Shown here: in pieces, positions 27,530-34,998 of the stretch | Numbering within the stretch: position 1 is the first letter of the stretch | How the letters are laid out: each line of letters opens with the position of its first letter | Origin: Sphingomonas baiyangensis | GTDB taxonomy: Bacteria; Pseudomonadota; Alphaproteobacteria; Sphingomonadales; Sphingomonadaceae | Reading direction: 5' to 3' | Assembly (NCBI RefSeq): GCF_005144715.1 | Contig: NZ_SWKR01000002.1 | Location: 1,000,146-1,064,145 of the forward strand | DNA length: 64,000 nt | Program-made: the position numbers and the translations under genes | The notes under the pieces: model-generated | What the model was told of the DNA's origin: nothing | Seen by the model: the letters and a program-made list of their open reading frames with translations, nothing else | Database searches by the model: none

Positions 27530-28862
27530 GCGCGCAACGGTGGACGTGGCGATCGTCGGCGGCGGGCCGGCGGGTCAGGCCGCGGCATTGCAGCTTGCCG
27601 CCGCCGGCATCGCCGCCACGGTGATCGACGAGCAGCCGCGCGCCGGCGGGCAAATCCTGCGCCAGCCGCCATCGGCCGTTGCGGTGCGCGACTGGCTTGC
27701 GGGCCGGAGCTATCGCGCGCTCAAGGCGCAGCTTGCGGCGTTCGAGGATTGCAATGCCGTCACCTGGCGCGGCGGCACAAGCGTGATCGGCCTTTCGATG
27801 AACGAAGATGGCGCGGGCCTGACCCTTGCCGACGGCTCGGGCGTCGAGCGGCTGCACGCGCGCCATGTGCTCGTCGCGGCGGGATGCCACGATCTGGCGG
27901 TGCCGATGCCCGGCTGGACGCTGCCGGGCGTGCAGCCGGCAGGCGCGGTGCAGGCGATGCTCAAGAGCCAGCAGATGCTGCCCGAAGGCGCGACGCTGTT
28001 CGCCGGCACGCATCCGCTGCAACTGATCGTCGCCGCGCAACTCGTGCGCGCCGGCGCGACGGTAGCGGGCGTGCACTTCGCGCAGCCGCTACGGCGCTTC
28101 GCCACCTGGCTGTCGCCTGCCGCCGCAATCGCTCGCAGCGCCGATCTTGCCGATGCGCTGGCGGCGCTCGCGACGCTGCGTCGTGCGCGCGTGCCCGTGC
28201 GCTTCGGCAGCGCGATCAGTGCGATCGAGGGCGCGATGCGGGTCGAGCGCGCGATCGTCGACGGCGTGCCGATCGCCTGCGATCAGGTGGCGCTGTGCTA
28301 CGGCTTCGTCCCGCAATCGGCGCTGCCGCGCATGGCGGGTGCCACGATGCGCGCGGCGGGGCCGGCGGGCGGGTTCGCTACCGTCGCCGACGACTGGATG
28401 GCGAGCAGCGTGCCCGGCCTGTGGGTTGCGGGCGAGACGACCGGCGTTCAGGGCGCCCCCGCCGCCGCGTGCGAGGGCGCGATCGCGGGCATCGGTATCG
28501 CGCAAACCATGCGTGCTTTCGATCTGCGTGAAGCCGAGCGCCGCGCTGCGCCGTTCCGCGCAGCATATGTGCAGCATCGCACCTTTGCGGCGGTGCTCGA
28601 CCGCATCGCCGATCCGCGCGACCACTTCCCCCCGATCGCGCCCGACACGATCGTTTGCCGCTGCGAGGCGGTGCCGCGAGCAGCACTGGCAGGCGGATCG
28701 GCCAACGCCGTCAAGCTCGCATCGCGCTGCGGCATGGGGCTTTGCCAGGGCCGCAATTGCGAGCCGACGCTGCTGCGGCTGCTAGGCGCGCCCGATGGTC
28801 CCGGCTTCACCGCGCGCTTCCCTGCCCGCCCCGTCGCGCTCGGCATGCTTGCGGGCGATTGA
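27522..28862 (+). CDS. FAD/[2Fe-2S] alpha-type subunit of the amino acid dehydrogenase
   Basis: A 446-residue flavoprotein with two dinucleotide-binding regions (GGGPAGQAAALQL at the N-terminus; GLWVAGETTGVQGA near residue 300) and a C-terminal BFD-like iron-sulfur motif. The cysteines are 379, 381, 403 and 408 (CRC ... C-x4-C). This matches the alpha subunits of D-hydroxyproline dehydrogenase and opine oxidases. Electron acceptor is unknown. Last gene of the operon. A dyad similar to the LysR sites begins one base after its stop. Confidence 0.83.
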   Translation: MAERATVDVAIVGGGPAGQAAALQLAAAGIAATVIDEQPRAGGQILRQPPSAVAVRDWLAGRSYRALKAQLAAFEDCNAVTWRGGTSVIGLSMNEDGAGLTLADGSGVERLHARHVLVAAGCHDLAVPMPGWTLPGVQPAGAVQAMLKSQQMLPEGATLFAGTHPLQLIVAAQLVRAGATVAGVHFAQPLRRFATWLSPAAAIARSADLADALAALATLRRARVPVRFGSAISAIEGAMRVERAIVDGVPIACDQVALCYGFVPQSALPRMAGATMRAAGPAGGFATVADDWMASSVPGLWVAGETTGVQGAPAAACEGAIAGIGIAQTMRAFDLREAERRAAPFRAAYVQHRTFAAVLDRIADPRDHFPPIAPDTIVCRCEAVPRAALAGGSANAVKLASRCGMGLCQGRNCEPTLLRLLGAPDGPGFTARFPARPVALGMLAGD

Positions 28863-28877
28863 TTGCGCAGGCGGCAA
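28863..28877. promoter_or_regulatory. Candidate LysR-type operator TTGCG-N5-GGCAA (site 4)
   Basis: TTGCG-CAGGC-GGCAA, one mismatch from the perfect dyad, 80 bases upstream of the VOC gene start and directly after the dehydrogenase operon. The T-N11-A core is retained. It could drive the VOC-Rid pair separately. Confidence 0.42.
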
Positions 28878-28956
28878 CGATCTTTGCAGGGATGCCGCGT
28901 TGCCCCGCCCCGCCCCGCGCGACAGACTGCCGCGCATTGCCATTCGAGGAGCCTGC

Positions 28957-29442
28957 ATGACCGTCCCTGACGCCCCGCGCTTCCTGTCGGTCGACCATGT
29001 ATCGTGGACCGTGCCCGATCTTGAGGCAGCGATCGCCTTCTATCGCGACGTCATCGGCGCCGAGGAATTGTTCCGCATGGGGCCGCTCGATGCCGCAGAC
29101 ATCCCGGCGATGCCCGACGGGCGCGACTGGATGGCCGCGCATGTCGGCGTGCCCGGCGCGCGGCTGACGCTGGCGATGATGAAGCTCGCCGACAATCTCA
29201 ATTTCCAGCTCGTGCAGTACGACAAGCCCGACGATCGCGGCACGACACTGCCGCGCAACTGCGACCGCGGCGGCCATCACCTTGGCCTCAAGGTCGACGA
29301 TGTCGAGAAGGCGGTGGCCTATCTGGCGGCGCATGGCTGCACGCCGATGGAGATCATCCATATCGATGCCGGGCCGCTCGCCGGCAAGAAGAACGTCTAT
29401 GTGCTCGATCCCTTCGGGCATCAGCTCGAGATCGTCGACTGA
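28957..29442 (+). CDS. VOC-family (glyoxalase/dioxygenase superfamily) protein
   Basis: A 161-residue protein with two beta-alpha-beta-beta-beta halves. Candidate metal ligands are His in VDHVSW (residue 14), His in GGHHLGLKV and Glu in GHQLEIVD near the C-terminus, the usual VOC positions. The reaction cannot be assigned; relatives include glyoxalase I, methylmalonyl-CoA epimerase and dioxygenases. The start is supported by GAGGAG 5 bases upstream. It is followed 11 bases later by the Rid-family gene. Confidence 0.75.
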   Translation: MTVPDAPRFLSVDHVSWTVPDLEAAIAFYRDVIGAEELFRMGPLDAADIPAMPDGRDWMAAHVGVPGARLTLAMMKLADNLNFQLVQYDKPDDRGTTLPRNCDRGGHHLGLKVDDVEKAVAYLAAHGCTPMEIIHIDAGPLAGKKNVYVLDPFGHQLEIVD

Positions 29443-29453
29443 AAGGAAGCGCG

Positions 29454-29858
29454 ATGGCAAATACCAAGCTCAACCCGCCCGAGATGTACGACGCGCTCGG
29501 CTACGGCTTCTCGCATGCCGCGCTGCAGGCGGGCGGACGTACCATTCACTGCGCGGGCCAAGTGGCGTGGGACGCCGAGTGCAACGTGGTGGGCGGCGAC
29601 GATCTGGCCGCGCAGACCGCGCAGGCGCTTGCCAACCTCAAGGCGGTGCTGGCGGCTGCCGGCGCCTCGCCCGCCGATGTGGTGCGGATGCGCACCTATG
29701 TGGTGAACCACAGCCCCGACAAGCTCGGCACGGTGCTCGGCGCGTTCGGCGCTTTCTATGGCGATGCGACGCCCGCGCCCAATACCTTCATCGGCGTGCA
29801 GGCGCTGGCGCTGCCCGACTTCCTCGTCGAGATCGAGGCAATCGCCGCGATCGACTGA
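29454..29858 (+). CDS. Rid-family (YjgF/YER057c/UK114) protein lacking the canonical Arg
   Basis: A 134-residue trimer-forming fold. RidA imine deaminases keep an Arg in the P-A-R-S segment; the equivalent here reads APNTFIGV, so the Arg is replaced by Asn while the rest (LVEIEAIA at the end) aligns. It therefore belongs to a divergent Rid subgroup whose reaction is unproven. Position behind an imine-producing dehydrogenase and VOC gene suggests handling of a reactive imine or enamine. AAAGGA precedes the ATG. Confidence 0.78.
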   Translation: MANTKLNPPEMYDALGYGFSHAALQAGGRTIHCAGQVAWDAECNVVGGDDLAAQTAQALANLKAVLAAAGASPADVVRMRTYVVNHSPDKLGTVLGAFGAFYGDATPAPNTFIGVQALALPDFLVEIEAIAAID

Positions 29859-29954
29859 GGCGCCACGCGTCGGCATTGCACAATTGGCGGTTTTCGCCGA
29901 TCATATCCAAAGTGGAACGACAACGCGGGTCGCGAACGCGGGGAGTCGACCCTC

Positions 29955-30620
29955 TTGAAGCATGTGCTCGTCGCCGACGATCATCCGATCTGCGCCGCCA
30001 CGCTGGTGATGGCGGCGCATGCGGCGTCGCACGACGCCGTGGTCGAAGTGGTCGAAACGCTCGCGGCAGTCGAGCATTGCCTGCGCCAGCAGCCCTATGC
30101 GCTGGTCTTGCTCGACCTGATGCTGCCCGACGCCCAGGGCCTTGCCGGCCCGGCACTCGTGCATGCGATCCAGCCCGACACCACCTTTGCGGTAGTGACC
30201 GCGCGCGACGACGCCGACACGATGCGCGCGGTACAGGCGATCGGCGCGCGCGGGTTCCTCTCAAAGGCCACGCCGGTCGACACGATGATCGCTGCGATCG
30301 CGACGCTGCTTGGCGGCGGTCGCTGGTTCGCCGAGCCCGCCAGCCCCGACCCTGCCCCGGGAGTGACGATGATCGCACGGCTGGGCGCGTTGTCGGCCGC
30401 GCAGTTGCGCGTGCTGCGTGCCGTCGCGCGCGGGCTGCCAACCAAGCAGATCGCCTATGAGCTCGATCTCGCCGAACCGACGATCAAGTCGCACCTCTCG
30501 GGCATCTTCCGCAAATTGGGCGTGACCAACCGCACGCAGGCAGTGCTTGCCTACCGAATGATCGAGGACACGGGCGCCATCGACGCCGGCGGGCCTGCCG
30601 ACAATCCCATTCCGCTATAG
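29955..30620 (+). CDS. NarL/LuxR-type response regulator
   Basis: A 221-residue two-component response regulator. The receiver has acidic residues Asp8-Asp9, phospho-acceptor Asp54 (VLLDLMLPD), a VVTARDD switch region and a SKAT Lys. A C-terminal LuxR HTH follows (LSAAQLRVLRAVARGLPTKQIAYELDL and IKSHLSGIFRKLGV). TTG 29955 is used: GGGAG lies 9 bases before it and the protein then starts normally (KHVLVADDH). No histidine kinase gene is adjacent. It converges on the smaller RTX peroxidase 4 bases away. Confidence 0.87.
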   Translation: MKHVLVADDHPICAATLVMAAHAASHDAVVEVVETLAAVEHCLRQQPYALVLLDLMLPDAQGLAGPALVHAIQPDTTFAVVTARDDADTMRAVQAIGARGFLSKATPVDTMIAAIATLLGGGRWFAEPASPDPAPGVTMIARLGALSAAQLRVLRAVARGLPTKQIAYELDLAEPTIKSHLSGIFRKLGVTNRTQAVLAYRMIEDTGAIDAGGPADNPIPL

Positions 30621-30624
30621 GGGC

Positions 30625-33600
30625 TCACAGGATGACGTTGCTGCTGTCGAGCGCCGGCGTGCCGAGCAGCCGTATCTCGAGATCGGCGACGCGATCGCCG
30701 TTGGTGTCGCCGATCAGGATGCCGCTCACATAGCGCAGCTGCCCCGCCACGCCCGAAAAGGCGGCCGTGCCGATCATCGTGAAGCCCTGGTCGCCCGCCG
30801 CCAGCGTATTGGCGTCGATCGCCGACAGGTCGAGCTTGTCGAGCAGCGCGTTGAAATCGGTGATCGTCTCACGCGCGGTAGTACCAACCGCGCGCGGCGC
30901 GTCGCCGGCTGCGTAGCGGAAGATGTCGGCCCCCGCCCCGCCCGTCAGCGTATCGGCCCCTGCGCCGCCGATGAGGATATCGTCGCCGTCGCCGCCCGAC
31001 AGCGTATCGATGCCGATGCCGCCATCGAGCCAGTCGTTGCCGCCGTCTCCGAAAAGCCGGTCATTGCCGTCGACCCCGTGAATGACGTCGTCGCCCGCCC
31101 CGCCGCGCGACTCATCGTTGCCCAGGCCGCTGTAGAGCGTGTCGTTGCCCGCCTCGCCTTCGAGGCGGTCGTTGCCGGCACCGCCGAACAGCTGGTCGTT
31201 GCCGGCGCCGCCGATGACCTCGTCATTGCCGCCGCCACCCAGCAGCATGTCGTCGCCGTCGAAACCGCGCAGCCGGTCGTCACCGTCGAAGCCATAGATC
31301 TGGTCGGGCCGCGCGGTGCCGTCGATGCGCTCGCCAGCGGCAGTACCGTCGATCCGGTTGACGTAGCTCGCCACGTTGAGGACGAAATCGTCACTAGTGC
31401 GCGCGTTGAACGTATCGGTGACGGCGACCTGCACGGTAAGCGCGCCGACGAAGCCCGCCGGCGGCGTGCCCGAGAAGGTGCGCGTCGCGGCATCGAAGCT
31501 AAGCCAGGCCGGCAGCGGATCGCCATTGGCCATGCGCGCCGACCAGGCGAGCGTGTCGCCCGTATTGTCCTCACGAAAGGCGTTGGTAGGCACCGCGAAC
31601 GAGAAGGCCACCGTCTCGACCACGCTGCGATCGGCCACGCCGTCGCGAATCAGCGGCGCGGTATTGGTGCCCCAAGGCACCTGGAAGATATCGCTGGCGA
31701 GATCGGTGAGGCCTGTGTTGCGTTCGACGATGGTGGCGAATCCCTCGTCCGCCCCGTCGAGATTGGCGTAGAAGGGGAAATCCTCGATCCGGTCGAAATA
31801 ATAGAAGCGGTCGCCTTCCTGCAGCCGGTCGAGCTGTTCGTGGATGATGACCCAGAAGGTCTGGCCGACGACGCCGCCATTGATATGTGCCTCCGCCATG
31901 CCGCCGACCCACAGATCGACGCGATCGATTCCCTTGACGGTATTGCCGTTCACCAGCGCGATATCGGGGTTGGCGGCGGTGAAGGCGGCGATGGCCTCGG
32001 GCGTCGACAGCACCAGATCGGGATAGGCGGCGCGGAACTGTGCGATCAGCGTATCCGACAGGCCGTTGCGTGCCTGAAAGTCCTCCCACGACAGATAGGG
32101 CGATAGATCGCCGGCATGGCTCACCGCTTCGGCGACATAGGGATTGGTCGAGGCGTCGAGCGCGGCGCGTACCTGATTGAGCGTGCCCAGTCCCACATCG
32201 CGCCCACGCGCCACGTTGAAGGCGAACAGATCGGCCGGCTGGCGGACCAGATCGTTGCGCACTGCATCGACGACGTTGACGTCGACTTCCTCGGCGGCCT
32301 GACGGACGATGCCGCCGATCACCGCATTGGCGCCGATCTGCGCATAGCCGGGCTGCGGATTGTAGCCATAGGCCTGCAACGTCGCGAGCGGCAGCGTGAA
32401 CACCTCGGGCGCATTGCTGGGATTGAGGAACGCGTCGAACAGCGTGATGTCGCGCGTGCTGCCGTCGTTGTTGAGGATGCGCAGCGTATCGCCGATCTGC
32501 GAATGGCCGAAGCGATAGGCGGCGGCGGCGAACTCGTGCGAGATGCTGGCATCGGCCTCGGGATTGTAGCCAGCCCAGCCATGATCGCCGGTGCCGCGCA
32601 TGCCGCCCAGCAGCACGTCGGCGAAGTCGGTGAAGACGACGCGCTGATATTCGCCCTCGTTGATGATCTTGGCGGCCTGATAGAGATCCTCGGCATCGCC
32701 GCCGAATCCCGCCGCGGCGAGATTCTCGACGTGGAAATTATGGTTGCGCGCCCAGATGGTATGCATCGCGGTGAGCGAGACATTCTCGTTGCCGCGCCCG
32801 TCGCCCACCACGACGTGATCGAGCAGGTTGATATAGGCATTGGTGTCGAGCAGCAGCGCTTGGCCCGAGCCCATGAAGTCGGCGGCGAGCCCCGGCACCA
32901 TTGCGGCGTTGATGACGCCGCCGGCATCGACCAGCCCCGCATAATAGGTGCGGAAGGTCGTGCTGAAGTCGCCGTCCTCGAAGCGCGTGTCGTTGTTCCA
33001 GTGATCGAGGATCAGCTCGCGCAGCGTCGGCAGCAGATCGAACTGCGGCGACATCGGATCGGGCCCGCCCATCGAAAGACGCGCGCCCACCCCGCCCGAG
33101 CCATCGGTCTCGCGCAGGAAGATGCCGACCAGCGCGGTCGAGCCATAGGCCTGGTTCTGGTCGATGAAGTTCGACGTCTTGTTGAGGTGCAGCGGATTGC
33201 CGTCCTCGTCCCAGCCGACGACGGCGCCGCGCGTGAGATCGGCGGGATTGTTCGAACCCGGCGCCATCGAGATGCCCGGCCCGCCGATCGCGATCGATCC
33301 GCTGCCGCCCTTGGCGAGGAAATCGAGCCCGTGATCGAAATACTGGCCGAACGCCATGAAGAAGATATTGCTGCCGCTTTCGGCGCGCAGCAGATCCTTT
33401 TCGTGCGTACCGATGACGTTACTGATCGCACGCGGATCGAGCCCGTCGAAGATCGGATTGACGCCGAGATTGACGGGCGGCGCGCCGGGCACGGTCGAGG
33501 CGATCGGCGCGCCGTAATGCGCGTCGGTCAGGCGGATGAAGTAATTGTCGGTATTGCCATAGCCCGGATTCGCGACATTGTTGCCCCATCCGTCGAGTGT

Positions 33601-33693
33601 GCGAATACCCGTGAGGTTCTCGCCGAAGCTCTCGCCCCGCACAAGGCGGAGCAGTCCGTCGAGATCTTCCTGCGTGAGTGTGAAGATGGCCAT
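30625..33693 (-). CDS. RTX-repeat animal-type heme peroxidase, 1,022 residues, predicted secreted
   Basis: A peroxidase-cyclooxygenase superfamily enzyme. Key residues are present: distal Asp120-His121 (GQYFDHGLD), catalytic Arg300 and Glu303 (GDGRGNEN), proximal His397 (YRFGHS), and the NVARGRD motif. A cadherin-like stretch follows (about 690-775), then hemolysin-type Ca2+ nonapeptide repeats (about 790-915, GGxGxDxL units) and a serralysin-like C-terminus (ITDFNALLDKLDLSAIDA). There is no N-terminal signal, so type I secretion is expected, though no transporter genes are here. ATG 33693 is used as MAIFTLTQEDL begins a normal N-terminus. The substrate is unknown. Confidence 0.9.
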   Translation of the reverse strand: MAIFTLTQEDLDGLLRLVRGESFGENLTGIRTLDGWGNNVANPGYGNTDNYFIRLTDAHYGAPIASTVPGAPPVNLGVNPIFDGLDPRAISNVIGTHEKDLLRAESGSNIFFMAFGQYFDHGLDFLAKGGSGSIAIGGPGISMAPGSNNPADLTRGAVVGWDEDGNPLHLNKTSNFIDQNQAYGSTALVGIFLRETDGSGGVGARLSMGGPDPMSPQFDLLPTLRELILDHWNNDTRFEDGDFSTTFRTYYAGLVDAGGVINAAMVPGLAADFMGSGQALLLDTNAYINLLDHVVVGDGRGNENVSLTAMHTIWARNHNFHVENLAAAGFGGDAEDLYQAAKIINEGEYQRVVFTDFADVLLGGMRGTGDHGWAGYNPEADASISHEFAAAAYRFGHSQIGDTLRILNNDGSTRDITLFDAFLNPSNAPEVFTLPLATLQAYGYNPQPGYAQIGANAVIGGIVRQAAEEVDVNVVDAVRNDLVRQPADLFAFNVARGRDVGLGTLNQVRAALDASTNPYVAEAVSHAGDLSPYLSWEDFQARNGLSDTLIAQFRAAYPDLVLSTPEAIAAFTAANPDIALVNGNTVKGIDRVDLWVGGMAEAHINGGVVGQTFWVIIHEQLDRLQEGDRFYYFDRIEDFPFYANLDGADEGFATIVERNTGLTDLASDIFQVPWGTNTAPLIRDGVADRSVVETVAFSFAVPTNAFREDNTGDTLAWSARMANGDPLPAWLSFDAATRTFSGTPPAGFVGALTVQVAVTDTFNARTSDDFVLNVASYVNRIDGTAAGERIDGTARPDQIYGFDGDDRLRGFDGDDMLLGGGGNDEVIGGAGNDQLFGGAGNDRLEGEAGNDTLYSGLGNDESRGGAGDDVIHGVDGNDRLFGDGGNDWLDGGIGIDTLSGGDGDDILIGGAGADTLTGGAGADIFRYAAGDAPRAVGTTARETITDFNALLDKLDLSAIDANTLAAGDQGFTMIGTAAFSGVAGQLRYVSGILIGDTNGDRVADLEIRLLGTPALDSSNVIL

Positions 33694-34140
33694 GTGAGCC
33701 CCCGATGATGCGTGGTTTGCCGGGCGAGACCGCACCGGCGCAACGTTTCCCGCATCGCGCTCGGGCCGGACATCGCAATCATCGCAAGAATAGGTTCAGC
33801 GGGCGCGAGTCACAATTTAGCCTGACGCGCTAGTACCGGGGGTCTAATCACCGTCATCCGATCGGGTGTGCAGTGACGCCGTGCCATACCAAAGTATGGT
33901 GGTTAACCACATCTTTCCTTTGACTCGAAACCACGCATTCCTATCCTTGGTGTTGTCGTGACGGTACGAGCGACTCGCCCGATGCAGCCGCATCCGCGAG
34001 GCCCATCACCGGCAGCGGCAGGCGGCGTTGGGGACGTCGCACCGGCGATGCGGAAGAGACCGTCACGCCCAGTCAGTTCGGTCGCAAGTCAGGTTGCACG
34101 AAGTGCCGATGCGCCCCCCTGGGCTGGCATCGGCGGGGGC
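33694..34140. promoter_or_regulatory. 447-base divergent regulatory gap between the RTX peroxidase and LuxR genes
   Basis: No convincing gene is seen. The middle (about 33790-33960) is richer in A+T than the flanks and holds two adjoining palindromes (33884-33910). The right third is open in the frame of the LuxR gene but reads as low-complexity Pro/Arg/Ala and lacks a start with a ribosome site, so it is treated as leader. Promoters for the minus-strand peroxidase and plus-strand regulator should both lie here. Confidence 0.55.
33884..33910. promoter_or_regulatory. Two adjoining palindromes, candidate operators
   Basis: CCATAC-CAAA-GTATGG (33884-33899) is a perfect six-base-arm dyad. Sharing its last base is a perfect 12-base palindrome GTGGTTAACCAC (33899-33910). 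They lie about 190 bases upstream of the RTX peroxidase start and 230 bases upstream of the LuxR start. Neither is followed by a U-tract, so protein binding is more likely than termination. Confidence 0.5.
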
Positions 34141-34821
34141 ATGACAATGCATAGTGACGCGAACGCAATCGCGATCCTGGAGGATTGCGCGATCTACCGG
34201 GCCGGGCTGGCCGCGCTGCTGGCGCACGAGATGCCGCGGAGCCCTATCGTCGAACATGGCGACTGGTCGTCGCTGATCGGCTGGCTGCACCGCGGCGACG
34301 GCGTTGCGCTGCTGATCGTGGGAAACACGCTGTACGATGCGCGACCGCCCGCGCTCGCGGCGATCCGCGCGCGCAGTCCGCGCCTTCGCATCGCGATCAT
34401 GGCGCAGCATTGCTCGCGCGAGGCGGTGATTGCGGCACTTGCCGACGGCGTGCACGGCTACGTGACGCGCGAGATGGCTTCGGGTGCGATCGTCGCCGCG
34501 CTGCATGCGGTGGCCGACGGCGCGATCCATCTTCCGCCGCAGATCGCCGACCAGCCCGTGCTGCACGGCGAGGCACCCGACGACCAGCTCACCACACGTC
34601 AGCGCCAGGTGCTGACGCTGCTGTCGCGAGGATGTTCGAACAAGGAGATCGCGCGCACGCTGGGTATCGCCGAGGCGACGGTAAAGGCGCATGTCGCATC
34701 GTCGTTCCGGACGCTGCGCGTGCACAACCGGATGGCGGCGGCATCGAAGCTTCATCTGCTGGGCCCCGGCGCAAGCTCGCCCGAGCGATATTCGCGCGTC
34801 GCGTCCGCCTATTCTCACTGA
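34141..34821 (+). CDS. LuxR-type regulator with degenerate (phospho-acceptor-less) receiver domain
   Basis: A 226-residue protein with the layout of a NarL-type response regulator. The acidic pair Glu14-Asp15 survives, but the position of the phospho-acceptor Asp reads LLIVGNTLYD (about residues 57-66) with Val/Gly instead. The conserved Lys is replaced by Arg (YVTREM). The LuxR HTH is intact (LTTRQRQVLTLLSRGCSNKEIA; VKAHVASSFRTL). It probably acts independently of phosphorylation. ATG 34141 follows GGCGGGGGC; ATG 34147 is an alternative. It is divergent from the smaller peroxidase and 177 bases upstream of the giant one, a natural position for their regulator. Confidence 0.83.
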   Translation: MTMHSDANAIAILEDCAIYRAGLAALLAHEMPRSPIVEHGDWSSLIGWLHRGDGVALLIVGNTLYDARPPALAAIRARSPRLRIAIMAQHCSREAVIAALADGVHGYVTREMASGAIVAALHAVADGAIHLPPQIADQPVLHGEAPDDQLTTRQRQVLTLLSRGCSNKEIARTLGIAEATVKAHVASSFRTLRVHNRMAAASKLHLLGPGASSPERYSRVASAYSH

Positions 34822-34871
34822 ACCGTATCGAATGCGCCGCGCATGAGGGCGCGCTCTTTTCGCCAGTCCGC

Positions 34872-34934
34872 AAGTATTAGATACTTATCTCTAGCGATTC
34901 TGGCGTGGCACTAGTCCGTCTAGCCGAATAGACG
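34872..34934. promoter_or_regulatory. Two inverted repeats in the leader of the giant peroxidase gene
   Basis: AAGTAT-TAG-ATACTT (34872-34886) and CGTCTA-GCCGAA-TAGACG (34917-34934) are perfect six-base-arm dyads in a locally A+T-rich 177-base gap. The second ends 64 bases before the ATG at 34999. They may be operators for the preceding LuxR-type protein or 5'-UTR structures. Confidence 0.42.
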
Positions 34935-34998
34935 TAAATGCGCATCGAGGCGGATAGTTCCTCCATTCGAAACAATGATTCGAACCGGGGGAACTGTC

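Noticed and set aside
29859..29954. Small GGCG/CGCC hairpin after the Rid-family gene as a terminator
   Set aside because: Arms of only four bases and no following U-run; not supportable.
33958..34140. In-frame N-terminal extension of the LuxR-type regulator (61 residues)
   Set aside because: Low-complexity Pro/Ala/Arg sequence with no ribosome site, whereas ATG 34141 is well placed and begins near the receiver fold.
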